This document shows, one piece after another, positions 6,146 to 13,849 of a DNA stretch of 64,000 nt. Within the stretch, counting starts at the first letter, position 1; every line of letters begins with the position of its first letter. The DNA comes from PALSA-612 sp963791225. Its GTDB lineage: Bacteria > Actinomycetota > Thermoleophilia > Gaiellales > Gaiellaceae. The position numbers and the translations under genes are program-made. Under the pieces are notes generated by a model. The model did no database searches and was not told the origin of the DNA. It saw nothing but the letters and a program-made list of their open reading frames with translations. The DNA lies in NCBI GenBank assembly GCA_963791225.1, contig CAWBRV010000008.1, positions 186,001 to 250,000 on the forward strand, given 5' to 3'.

Positions 6146-8409
6146 CCACTCGCCTCGCGAAGCGCTCGCCACACGTTCTCGCCGTTCGCGGGCATGTCGA
6201 TGTGCGTCACACCGTAGGGCGCGAGGGCATCGAGCACCGCGCCGTGGACGGCGGGCGTCGAGCCGATCGTCCCCGACTCGCCGATGCCCTTCGCGCCGAG
6301 TGCGTTCACCGGCGTCGGCGTCTCCATCTCGATCACCTCGAAGGAGGGGAGCTCGGCGGCCGAGGCGAACTGGTAGCCCGCGAACGTGTCCGTGAGCGGG
6401 TTGCCTTCGCCGTCGTAGCGGACCTCCTCGAAGAGCGCCTGCCCGACGCCGGTCGCGACGCCGCCGTGCACCTGGCCCTCGGCGAGGAGCGGGTTGATCA
6501 GGGTCCCGGCGTCGTCCACGGCGACGAGCCGGAGCAGCTCGACTGCGCCCGTCTCGACGTCGACCTCGACGACGGCGACGTGCGAGCCGAACGGGAAGGT
6601 CGGGACGGCTGAGAACTCGTGATCGGCCTTCAGCTCGGCGAGCCTGCCGTCGCCCGCCGCCCTCGAGGCGAGCTCGGCCCAGGAGAGCGCCGGCTGCGGC
6701 GCGCCGACGACGTGGAACCGGCCGTGGACGTCGTCGAGCACGATGTCGGTGACGCTCGCCTCGAGGTAGTCGCCCGCGAGCGCCTTCGCCTGCTCCACGA
6801 CCGTCTCGGCCGCGAGGGCCGCGGCCATGCCGCCGATCTGCGTCGATTTCGACCCGTAGGTGCCGGTGCCCTTGGGGATGTCGTCGGTGTCGCCCTTGAC
6901 GACCGTCACCTTCTCGATCGGGAGCCCGAGCCGCTCGGCGGCGATCATCGCGAACGTCGTCTCGTGGCCCTGGCCGTGCGAGAACGACCCGGTGCGGACG
7001 ATCGCACTGCCGTCGGGCGTGATCTCGACGTCGCCGAACTCGGTCTCGTTGACCCCGTTCGTGATCTCGACGTAGGTGCTGACGCCGATCCCGAGCTGCT
7101 TCGCGCCGCCGTCGTCCCGCCGCCGGCGCTGTTCCGCACGGAGCTCCTCGTAGCCGGCCGCCCGGAGCGCCAGATCGAGAGCGCCCGAGTAGTCGCCCGA
7201 GTCGTATGTCGCTCCCGAGGCGGTCTGGTGCGGGAACCCGTCCTCCCCGATGAGGTTCAAGCGCCTGACGTCGGCGGGATCGAGGCCGACCTCGGCCGCA
7301 AAGGCGTCGAAGGCCCGTTCGACGGCCTGCGTCGCCTCCGGCCGCCCGGCGCCGCGGAAGGCCGTCGTCGGCGTCGTGTTCGTGACCACGGAGACGCTGG
7401 AGAACTCGATGCGCGGGATCGCGTACACCCCGCTCGCCATCAGGTGCGTCAGGTGCGGCAGGAAAGCGCCGAGAACCGGGTACGCGCCGGCGTCCTGGAG
7501 TGCCTCGAGACGGTAGGCGAGCACCTTGCCGTCGCGCGTGCCTCCGAGCGTGTAGCGCACCTGCTGGGCGCGGCCCTGGCCGAGGGCGACCATGCTCTCG
7601 CTGCGTGACTCCGTCCAACGGACCGGCCGGCCGAGCCGGCGCGCGAGCCAGACGACGAGGATCTCCTCGACGCTCAGCATCTTGGCGCCGAACCCGCCTC
7701 CGACGTCGGGTGCGACGACCCGGATCTGCCCCGGGTCGACGCCGAGCGTCCCGGCGAGGCCGAAGCGATCCTGGTGCGGCGTCTGCGTCGAGAGCCAAGC
7801 CGTGACGCGACCGTCCTCGCCCACCTCCGCTGCCGCCGACCTGGGCTCGAGCGGGCACGGCGCCATGCGCTGGGACACGAGCGTGCCCGTGACGACCGCG
7901 TCGCAGCCGTCGAAGAGGCTCTCGTCGAACTCGGGCGAGCCGGCGCGGGCGGCGACGTTCGAGCCGACGTCCGGGAAGAGCAGCGTCTCGTCCTTCGCGG
8001 CCTCCTCGGGTGACACCACCACCGGGAGCGGGTCGTAGTCGAGGGCCACGAGCTCGGCCGCGTCGGCGCCCGCCGCCGCGTCCTCGGCGACGACGATCGC
8101 GACGATGTCGCCGACGAAGCGGACGACGTCCTTCGCGACGAGCGGACGGCCCATCCGCTTCTCCAGGCCGGGGAGCGGCGGCGGCCCCCACGGGCCTACG
8201 TCGACATCCGCGCCGATCAGCACCTGCACGCCCGGCAGTGCCTCGGCCGCCGACGCGTCGATGGCCTCGATGCGCGCGTGCGCGAGCAGCGAGCGCACGA
8301 ACGTGACGCTCACCGCGGTGTCCAGCTGCTTGTTCTCGATGTAGTCGCCTCGACCGAGGAGGAAGCGGCTGTCCTCTTTCCGGAGGACACGGTTTCCAAG
8401 GATGCTCAT
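6142..8409 (-). CDS. xanthine dehydrogenase family molybdopterin-binding subunit
   Basis: A 755-residue large subunit of a molybdenum hydroxylase. The N-terminal part ('NRVLRKEDSRFLLGRGDY', 'LLAHARIEAID') is the aldehyde oxidase/xanthine dehydrogenase hammerhead domain. The molybdopterin part has 'DVGGGFGAK', 'ARRLGRPVRWTESRSE', 'TTAFRGAGRPEATQAVER', 'GSFSHGQGHETTFA' and 'GAKGIGESGTIGSTPAVH', the last carrying the active-site Glu. The loop reads AFRGAGR, not the AYRCSFR of true aerobic CO dehydrogenase, so this is a hydroxylase or aldehyde oxidase. The usual FAD (CoxM-like) and 2Fe-2S (CoxS-like) partners are not next to it. It is first in the eight-gene operon and may hydroxylate the aromatic ring before cleavage (inference). 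Confidence 0.85.
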   Translation of the reverse strand: MSILGNRVLRKEDSRFLLGRGDYIENKQLDTAVSVTFVRSLLAHARIEAIDASAAEALPGVQVLIGADVDVGPWGPPPLPGLEKRMGRPLVAKDVVRFVGDIVAIVVAEDAAAGADAAELVALDYDPLPVVVSPEEAAKDETLLFPDVGSNVAARAGSPEFDESLFDGCDAVVTGTLVSQRMAPCPLEPRSAAAEVGEDGRVTAWLSTQTPHQDRFGLAGTLGVDPGQIRVVAPDVGGGFGAKMLSVEEILVVWLARRLGRPVRWTESRSESMVALGQGRAQQVRYTLGGTRDGKVLAYRLEALQDAGAYPVLGAFLPHLTHLMASGVYAIPRIEFSSVSVVTNTTPTTAFRGAGRPEATQAVERAFDAFAAEVGLDPADVRRLNLIGEDGFPHQTASGATYDSGDYSGALDLALRAAGYEELRAEQRRRRDDGGAKQLGIGVSTYVEITNGVNETEFGDVEITPDGSAIVRTGSFSHGQGHETTFAMIAAERLGLPIEKVTVVKGDTDDIPKGTGTYGSKSTQIGGMAAALAAETVVEQAKALAGDYLEASVTDIVLDDVHGRFHVVGAPQPALSWAELASRAAGDGRLAELKADHEFSAVPTFPFGSHVAVVEVDVETGAVELLRLVAVDDAGTLINPLLAEGQVHGGVATGVGQALFEEVRYDGEGNPLTDTFAGYQFASAAELPSFEVIEMETPTPVNALGAKGIGESGTIGSTPAVHGAVLDALAPYGVTHIDMPANGENVWRALREASG

Positions 8410-8429
8410 GACCGCGAGCCTACAACAGG

Positions 8430-8448
8430 TGTTCAGTAAGAGAAAACA
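8430..8448. promoter_or_regulatory. degenerate TGTTC-N9-AAACA inverted repeat in the tpx / aromatic-operon divergent promoter
   Basis: The sequence reads TGTTC, nine bases, AAACA. It matches 9 of 10 positions of the TGTTC-N9-GAACA palindrome found at 22.0 kb and twice at 34.2 kb. It lies in the 68-bp gap between the molybdenum hydroxylase start (8409) and tpx (8478). That it is an operator for the same regulator is inference. Confidence 0.45.
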
Positions 8449-8477
8449 ATCGTGCGCCCACCTTCTACACTCCTGCG

Positions 8478-8996
8478 ATGACCGAGGTCCTCCGTTTCGG
8501 CAAGCCCGTGCACCTCGTGGGCGAGCCGCCGCAGGCCGGCGAGCCCGCGCGCGACTTCACGGTCCACAGCTTCTCGCCCGAGACCGGCATCGTCCCGGTC
8601 ACGCTCGCCGACCTTCCCGCGAAGCCGCGCCTGATCAGCTCCGTCCCCTCGCTCGACACCCCCGTCTGCTCGAAGGAGACGGTGACGCTGAACCACCGGC
8701 TCGCCGACTTCGGCGATGCGGTTGCCGCGTACACGATGAGCCTCGACCTGCCCTTCGCGCAGGCGCGCTGGTGCGGGGCCGAGGGCGTCGCGACGATGCA
8801 GACGCTCTCGGACTGGAAAACACGGTCGTTCGGCACGAGCTGGGGCGTGCTGGTCGAGGAGAGCCAGCTCCTCTGCCGCGCGATCTTCGTGCTCGATGCC
8901 GCCGGCACCGTCACCTACGCGCAGGTCGTCCCCGAGATCACGCACGAGCCCGAGTACGAGCCCGTGCTCGCCGCGCTCGCGGACGCGGTCGGCTAG
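8478..8996 (+). CDS. tpx: thiol peroxidase (atypical 2-Cys peroxiredoxin)
   Basis: A 172-residue Tpx that reduces hydroperoxides at the expense of thioredoxin. The peroxidatic cysteine is C64 in 'SVPSLDTPVCSKET' and the resolving cysteine is C99 in 'PFAQARWCGAEG'; both contexts are diagnostic of Tpx. The C-terminal 'RAIFVLDAAGTVTYAQVVPEI' strand pair is also typical. It is transcribed away from the aromatic operon and ends 2 nt before the stop of the convergent methyltransferase-like gene. Sharing a promoter region with an oxygenase operon may reflect a need for peroxide defence, but that link is only positional. Confidence 0.95.
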   Translation: MTEVLRFGKPVHLVGEPPQAGEPARDFTVHSFSPETGIVPVTLADLPAKPRLISSVPSLDTPVCSKETVTLNHRLADFGDAVAAYTMSLDLPFAQARWCGAEGVATMQTLSDWKTRSFGTSWGVLVEESQLLCRAIFVLDAAGTVTYAQVVPEITHEPEYEPVLAALADAVG

Positions 8997-8998
8997 CT

Positions 8999-10138
8999 TC
9001 AGGCACCGTTCCGCGTGACGACGAAGGCCTCGTCGTTGAACCAGAGGCCGCCGTGCTCGTTCAGGACCTCCTGCATCGCCTCGAGATACGAGCCGTCGCG
9101 CATCACCTGTTCGAGCTTCTCGTCCTCGACCTGGTTCACGTAGATCACGGCGTTCCACGCCGCGAGCAGGGTCGAGGTGCCGATCCGGTCGCCGATCTCG
9201 GACGGGAGCGTGTGCATTCGGTAGCGGAAGACCGCTTCGTGGTCGCCGGGCGCCGTCAGGTCGAAGCCGCTCGCCTCGTCGCCGAGCTCGACGCGCAGCG
9301 CGTCCAGAAGCGCGTGGCGGTCGATCTGGAACGGGTTCTCGTCCGGCCAGAGCCGCTGCACGACCTCGAGGCCCGGGTCCCGCCCCCAGGACTGGATCGT
9401 GAGGAGCCGCCCGTGGGGCGCGAGGCTCCTCGCGAGCGGGGCGAGGATCTTCTCCGCCTTGAACGTCGCGGGCATGCTCGCCCGCCAGGGTTGCGAGGCG
9501 AGGATGAAGTCGTACTCGCGCCGGCTCGCGCCGGGACGGGGGATCACCGAGTCGAGCAGGAACTCGTGGTCCTTGCGGTAGAGGACGAGGACCGAGGGCT
9601 GCACGACGACTGGATTGCCGGTCCCGGGGCTCGGCCGCGTCCGCCAGCCCTCGGCGAGGATCGGGGCGAGCCCCTCGATCTGCTCGTAGTACTCGGAGGC
9701 AGAGGTGCCTTCGAGCGCCGCGACGTGCCAGCCGAGGCGCGCCGCCTCGTCGGGATTGCTCGGCTGCAGCATCGGCGCGTCCGCGTACTTGAGGTTCGTG
9801 ATCGCGATCACCGTGTGCGGGTGCTCGTGGAAGCGGTCGGGCAGCTTGTCGAGCGCGAGGCGCACGTCCTCGAGGCTGATCTCCTTGCCGACGACCAGGA
9901 GGGGCACGGTCGGGAACTCCCGGTGGACGGTGCGGAGCAGTCGCGCCAGAACGGTGGCGTCGCCGACGCCGGCGTCGAAGATCCTGAGTGCCGGCGGGCG
10001 CGGCCGCACCTTGACGATCTCCGCCGCCGCCTTGGCGGCGATCACCTGCTTCTCGTTGCAGGTGTTGATGAAGGCGAGGTACTTCTGCCGGTTGTCGTAG
10101 AACCGGAACGGCGTCGCGGTATCGTGCGCCGGCTCCAC
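8999..10138 (-). CDS. SAM-methyltransferase-like protein of unknown substrate
   Basis: A 379-residue protein with a class I methyltransferase-like glycine motif, 'LRIFDAGVGDATVL' at about residues 51-64, followed by 'VGKEISLEDVRLALDKLP', which fits the acidic strand-2 position. A later 'EYDFILASQPWRAS' and 'SLAPHGRLLTIQSWGRDPG' resemble motifs IV and post-IV. The flanks ('PFRFYDNRQKYLAFINTCNEK', 20 residues of it, and 'NEHGGLWFNDEAFVVTRN') are not ones I recognise. It starts 7 nt after the E1-beta stop and so probably belongs to that transcription unit. Its role there is unknown; a small-molecule methyltransferase is more likely than an RNA one because no RNA-binding domain is visible. Confidence 0.6.
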   Translation of the reverse strand: MEPAHDTATPFRFYDNRQKYLAFINTCNEKQVIAAKAAAEIVKVRPRPPALRIFDAGVGDATVLARLLRTVHREFPTVPLLVVGKEISLEDVRLALDKLPDRFHEHPHTVIAITNLKYADAPMLQPSNPDEAARLGWHVAALEGTSASEYYEQIEGLAPILAEGWRTRPSPGTGNPVVVQPSVLVLYRKDHEFLLDSVIPRPGASRREYDFILASQPWRASMPATFKAEKILAPLARSLAPHGRLLTIQSWGRDPGLEVVQRLWPDENPFQIDRHALLDALRVELGDEASGFDLTAPGDHEAVFRYRMHTLPSEIGDRIGTSTLLAAWNAVIYVNQVEDEKLEQVMRDGSYLEAMQEVLNEHGGLWFNDEAFVVTRNGA

Positions 10139-10145
10139 GGGGCCG

Positions 10146-11126
10146 CTACGCGGGCACCGGCGCCGAGCCGAGCACCTGCTGCACAGCCTCGACGATCCGC
10201 GCCTCGTTCGGCAGGAGGAACTCCTCCATCGGCGCGCTGTACGGGATCGTCGCGTCGAGCGCGGTCACGAGCTTGATCGGCGCCTTCAGCGACCCGAAGC
10301 CCTCGGACGCGACCTCGGCCGCGATCACCGCCGCCGCCGAGCCGTGCCGCGTCGACTGGTCGACGACGACGAGCCGGCCCGTCTTCGCCACGGACGCGAG
10401 GATCGTGTCCATGTCGAGCGGTGCCAGCGTCCGCGGGTCGATTACCTCGGCGCTGACGCCCTCCGCCGCGAGCTGCTCGGCCGCGGCGAGCGCCTTGCCG
10501 ACCAGCCAGCCGAGCGCCACGATCGTGACGTCGCTCCCCTCGCGCCGCACGACCGCCTCGCCGAGCGGGACGACGTGCTCGCCCTCGGGCACCTCGCCGT
10601 GCTCGAGCGTCAGCAGGTAGTGGTGGAAGAAGACGACCGGGTTGTCGTCCCGGATCGAGGCCGTCATCAGCCCCTTGGCGTCGGCCGCCGTCGCCGGAAT
10701 CGCGACCCTGAGGCCCGGCACGCCCATGAACATCCCGTAGATCGAGCCCGTGTGCTGCCCGGCCCAGCCGGCCGTGAAGCCGTAGCCCGCCTTGAGCACG
10801 ACCGGCACCTTCACCTGGCCGCCGGTCATGTAGTGGAACCGGTTCGCCTCGTTGACGACCTGGTCCATCGCGACGAGCATGAACTCGGCCATGTACAGCT
10901 CGACCACGGGCCGGTAGCCGGCCATCGCTGCGCCGACCGCCATCCCGATCTCGGCCGTCTCGGAGATCGGCGTCACGCGGACGCGGTCCGAGCCGAACGC
11001 CTGCACGAACGGGTCGTCCTCGGTGTTGGCGATGTTCTGGCCGAAGTAGAGGACCGTCTCGTCGCGCTCCATCTCCTCGCGAATCGCCTCGGCGATGGCG
11101 GCGATGTAGGGAAGCTCTCGTGCCAT
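10146..11126 (-). CDS. 2-oxoacid / acetoin dehydrogenase E1 component, beta subunit
   Basis: The beta half of a heterotetrameric thiamine-diphosphate E1 decarboxylase/dehydrogenase, 326 residues. Family marks include 'YFGQNIANTEDDPFV', 'VTPISETAEIGMAVGAAMAG', 'VVELYMAEFMLVAMDQ', 'AGWAGQHTGSIYGMF' and the transketolase C-terminal motif 'EVIDPRTLAPLDMDTI'. It lies 12 nt after the alpha gene. Sequence flavour is closest to acetoin or branched-chain E1 rather than homodimeric AceE. No E2 or E3 gene is visible in the window, so the partner core must be elsewhere or the substrate oxidised differently. Confidence 0.88.
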   Translation of the reverse strand: MARELPYIAAIAEAIREEMERDETVLYFGQNIANTEDDPFVQAFGSDRVRVTPISETAEIGMAVGAAMAGYRPVVELYMAEFMLVAMDQVVNEANRFHYMTGGQVKVPVVLKAGYGFTAGWAGQHTGSIYGMFMGVPGLRVAIPATAADAKGLMTASIRDDNPVVFFHHYLLTLEHGEVPEGEHVVPLGEAVVRREGSDVTIVALGWLVGKALAAAEQLAAEGVSAEVIDPRTLAPLDMDTILASVAKTGRLVVVDQSTRHGSAAAVIAAEVASEGFGSLKAPIKLVTALDATIPYSAPMEEFLLPNEARIVEAVQQVLGSAPVPA

Positions 11127-11138
11127 GGCTCGGTCCTC

Positions 11139-12167
11139 CTAGGCGTAGACGTAGTTGACGGCCAGTTCCGGAGCCGGGAGCGGGCTCTCGAGCCCGAACG
11201 TGACCGCCTCCTGCATCTCGTTCCGCACGGACTCGGCGATCGCGTCCGCCTCCTCGGCGCTCAGCGTGCCGTCGGTCACGAGCCGCGCGCGGAAGCGCGG
11301 AACCGGGTCGCCGCGCAGCGCCGCCTCGTACTCCTCCGGCGCGCCGAACGTGGTGATCGCCTCGTGCTCGGGGAAGTGGAGCGGCACGCCGGGCGGCGCG
11401 ATGATGTTCCCGTGGGCGCTCAGTCGGTAGACCAGCGACTCCACGAGGGTCGGCCCGTCGCCCGAGCGCGCGCGCCCGACCGCCGCCGACATCTCGTCGT
11501 AGACCGCGACGGGGTCGCCGCCGTCGACGGTCACGCCGGGCATCGAGTACGCCTGCGCCTTGACCGCGAGCGGCTCGCCGGCGGCGGCGTTCGCGTCCTC
11601 CTGCTCGACGCGCGTGTGCACGTTGTAGGAGTTGTTCTCCATCACAAACACCATCGGCAGCTTCCACAGCGAGGCGATGTTGAGCGACTCGTGGAAGGCG
11701 CCCTGCTTGGAGGCGCCGTCGCCGAAGAAGCAGAGGACGACCTGGCCCTTCCCGCGGATCTGGGCCGCGTAGGCAGCGCCGGTCGCGTGCGGGATGCCCT
11801 GGCCGACGATGCCCGACGTGCCGAGGAAGCCGCGCTCGACGTCGGTCAGGTGCATCGATCCGCCGTAGCCCTTGCAGAGCCCGGTCGTGCGGCCGTAGAT
11901 CTCGGCCATCATCGCCTTCGGGTCGGTGCCAAGGACGAGCGGGTAGCCGTGGCAGCGGTAGGTCGTGAGCAGCTGGTCGTCGGGGCGCAGCGCGGCGAGG
12001 GAACCGACGATCGAGGCCTCGGCCCCGTCCGCGAGGTGCGTGTGCCCGCGGATCACGCCGGGATGCTCCTCGAACGTCCGCTTGACCCGCTCCTCGAACT
12101 CGCGGATCCGCACCATCTGGGTCAACATCCACGTCAGCCGCTCGCTGCTCAGGCCGTTCTCGGACAC
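11139..12167 (-). CDS. 2-oxoacid / acetoin dehydrogenase E1 component, alpha subunit
   Basis: The thiamine-diphosphate-binding alpha subunit, 342 residues from the GTG at 12167. That start is preferred to an ATG about 105 nt further upstream because AGGAAAGGAG sits just before it and because 'SSERLTWMLTQMVRIREFE' is the normal beginning of the family. The ThDP/Mg motif is 'FFGDGASKQGAFHESLN' ending in 'VFVMENNSYN'. 'LTTYRCHGYPLVLGTDP', 'GGSMHLTDVERGFLGTSGI' and 'VESLVYRLSAHG' are further hallmarks. It would act with the beta subunit just downstream to decarboxylate pyruvate, a branched 2-oxoacid or acetoin. It could dispose of pyruvate from the aldolase at 3.1-3.8 kb, which is inference. Confidence 0.88.
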   Translation of the reverse strand: MSENGLSSERLTWMLTQMVRIREFEERVKRTFEEHPGVIRGHTHLADGAEASIVGSLAALRPDDQLLTTYRCHGYPLVLGTDPKAMMAEIYGRTTGLCKGYGGSMHLTDVERGFLGTSGIVGQGIPHATGAAYAAQIRGKGQVVLCFFGDGASKQGAFHESLNIASLWKLPMVFVMENNSYNVHTRVEQEDANAAAGEPLAVKAQAYSMPGVTVDGGDPVAVYDEMSAAVGRARSGDGPTLVESLVYRLSAHGNIIAPPGVPLHFPEHEAITTFGAPEEYEAALRGDPVPRFRARLVTDGTLSAEEADAIAESVRNEMQEAVTFGLESPLPAPELAVNYVYA

Positions 12168-12496
12168 CCGGGCTCCTTTCCTGCGTCGGGGCGGTTCCGC
12201 GCCGCACGTGCTCGAAGGCGACTCGCAACCATGCCGCAATCTAACGCGCCCGCGTGCATTCCGACAACACATGACGGTCGCTTGCCAGCACGTTTTTGCC
12301 CGATCACCCGCCCAAAGTGTGCGCTCACGGTTAACACCTTCGCGACGACTGTGCGCCGGTTGCGAAGATGTCGCGTGGCGGCGCGCGTCAAGATCGCCCG
12401 TTCAGGGGCCGTTCGCGGACCGGAGAGCTGTGGGCGGTCACGGAATTCGTGCTCGGGCAAGCAAGAGCACAACAACGAAGGAGGCCGGGAACGCCC
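12168..12496. other. 329-bp divergent intergenic region between E1-alpha and the first LivK gene
   Basis: It holds the promoters of the E1 operon (leftward) and of the Liv/LigM2 cluster (rightward). The rightward ribosome site is GAAGGAGG at about 12477-12484. At 12317-12337 there is an imperfect inverted repeat, GTGTGC-N9-TAACAC, with the same 21-bp geometry as the TGTTC-N9-GAACA sites but matching only in the outer bases. I see no small gene or convincing RNA structure here. Confidence 0.5.
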
Positions 12497-13780
12497 ATGA
12501 GGTCTACAGCCCGTTCACCGTTCGGACATCTCGCGATCATCCTCGGAGCACTCGCACTCGCACTGGCCGTGACCGTCCCCATCGCCCTGGGTCAGGAGGC
12601 GAAAGCCGGCCCGGTCACCAACTACGTCACATATGTCGGCGGCAAGGCCGGCAAGGCGAACCCGAAGTTGTCGCCCATCGTCGTCGGTGCGATCAACACC
12701 CAGGGCGGACAGGTCCTCGTCGGGCCCGGCTGGACGAACGGCGTCAAGACCGCGATCCAGTACGTGAACAAGTACCTGGGCGGTGTCCAGGGGCACCCGC
12801 TCGTCGCCAGCTACTGCTTCACGACCTCCGCGGAGGAGGAAGGCACGAAGTGCGGCCAGCAGTTCGCCAACAACAAGAAGATCCAGGTGGTCGAGTTCGG
12901 CGCGGTCGCCGTCGGCAACCAGTCGTTCTACGCAGCGCTCGGCAACAAGAAGCCGACCGTCGGCGGCGTCGAGCTGTTCCCGGTCGACGCACAGCGGAAG
13001 AACGGCTTCGCGCTCTTCGGGACGAACGACTCCGTCCTCGGCCCGTGGGGCACGCTCGGGAAGGACGTCCTCCACGCCAAGACGGCCGCGGTCGTCTACC
13101 CGCAGATCCCCGGGATCGACTACGGTGCCAAGGTCGAGAAGGCGAGCCTCGAGTCCGCCGGGATCAAGACCACGCTCGTCGGCTTCGCTCCGACCGCGAC
13201 CGACCTCACCGGCCCGCTCACGGCGGCAGGCGCGCAGAACGCCGACATGATCGTGCCGCAGTCGAATGCAGCCGGCTGCGTCAACATCGCGAAGGCGCTC
13301 CAGGCACTCGGGAAGAGCTCGACGCCCGTGGTCTCGAACCCGCTCTGCCTCGACCCGGCCGTGCCGGCGGGTCTCGGCGGTGACCTTCCGAAGTGGATCT
13401 ACGGCATCGCCTCGTCACTCGGCTTCGACACGACCGACCCGGCAGTGAAGCCCTTCGTCAGGGGCCTGACCCTGGTCGGACAGCCGAAGCTCGCAGCCGA
13501 CGCGTGGGTGATCGTGGCCTGGGGCCAGATCCTGACGACGGTGAAGATGATGAACAAGATCGGCGTGAAGAACCTCACCGCCGCGAAGTTCACTACCACC
13601 ATCCGGGCGTTCCGAGGCCCGCAGGCCCTGGGCGCCCCGAGCCTCCAGTGCGGGAAGTATCCCGCCGAGCCTGCCGCATGCAACGACCAGGCCCAGTTCT
13701 TCCAGTACCACGGAGCCGGTGTCTTCAAGCGCATCACCGGCTTCCTCAGGCCGCCGAGCACGTTCAAGCTCGGGGGCTAG
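12497..13780 (+). CDS. livK: Liv-type ABC transporter substrate-binding protein
   Basis: A secreted periplasmic-binding-fold protein of 427 residues, of the branched-chain amino acid (LivK) class that also serves aromatic acids and amides. The first 33 residues form a signal peptide (basic MRSTARSPFGH, then a hydrophobic stretch to 'IALGQEAKAG'). The body has 'IVVGAINTQGGQVLVGPGW', 'GVKTAIQYVNKYLGGVQGHP', 'FGAVAVGNQSFYAAL' and 'DAWVIVAWGQILTTVK'. The ATG at 12497 follows GAAGGAGG by about 12 nt. A 9-bp hairpin separates it from the permease gene, which is common where binding protein is made in excess. The substrate is not evident; the second LigM downstream suggests a methoxylated aromatic or another methylated compound. 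Confidence 0.85.
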   Translation: MRSTARSPFGHLAIILGALALALAVTVPIALGQEAKAGPVTNYVTYVGGKAGKANPKLSPIVVGAINTQGGQVLVGPGWTNGVKTAIQYVNKYLGGVQGHPLVASYCFTTSAEEEGTKCGQQFANNKKIQVVEFGAVAVGNQSFYAALGNKKPTVGGVELFPVDAQRKNGFALFGTNDSVLGPWGTLGKDVLHAKTAAVVYPQIPGIDYGAKVEKASLESAGIKTTLVGFAPTATDLTGPLTAAGAQNADMIVPQSNAAGCVNIAKALQALGKSSTPVVSNPLCLDPAVPAGLGGDLPKWIYGIASSLGFDTTDPAVKPFVRGLTLVGQPKLAADAWVIVAWGQILTTVKMMNKIGVKNLTAAKFTTTIRAFRGPQALGAPSLQCGKYPAEPAACNDQAQFFQYHGAGVFKRITGFLRPPSTFKLGG

Positions 13781-13797
13781 CAAGCTCGCCCTCCTCA

Positions 13798-13829
13798 GGA
13801 GGCGGGGCCGCCACCAGGGTCCCGCCTCC
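13798..13829 (+). terminator. intercistronic hairpin after livK (partial terminator or mRNA stabiliser)
   Basis: Nine-base arms GGAGGCGGG (13798-13806) and CCCGCCTCC (13821-13829) flank a 14-nt loop, with no T-run after. It lies in the 69-bp gap between the binding protein and permease genes, a place where such hairpins often raise binding-protein expression relative to the permease. Confidence 0.5.
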
Positions 13830-13849
13830 GCCGAGGTCACCCTCAGAGC

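Noticed and set aside
6142..8409. Aerobic carbon monoxide dehydrogenase large subunit (CoxL)
   Set aside because: The active-site loop reads AFRGAGR rather than AYRCSFR, and coxM and coxS are absent.
12317..12337. GTGTGC-N9-TAACAC as another copy of the shared palindrome
   Set aside because: Only the outer four bases of each arm match; too weak for a separate feature and only noted within the intergenic entry.
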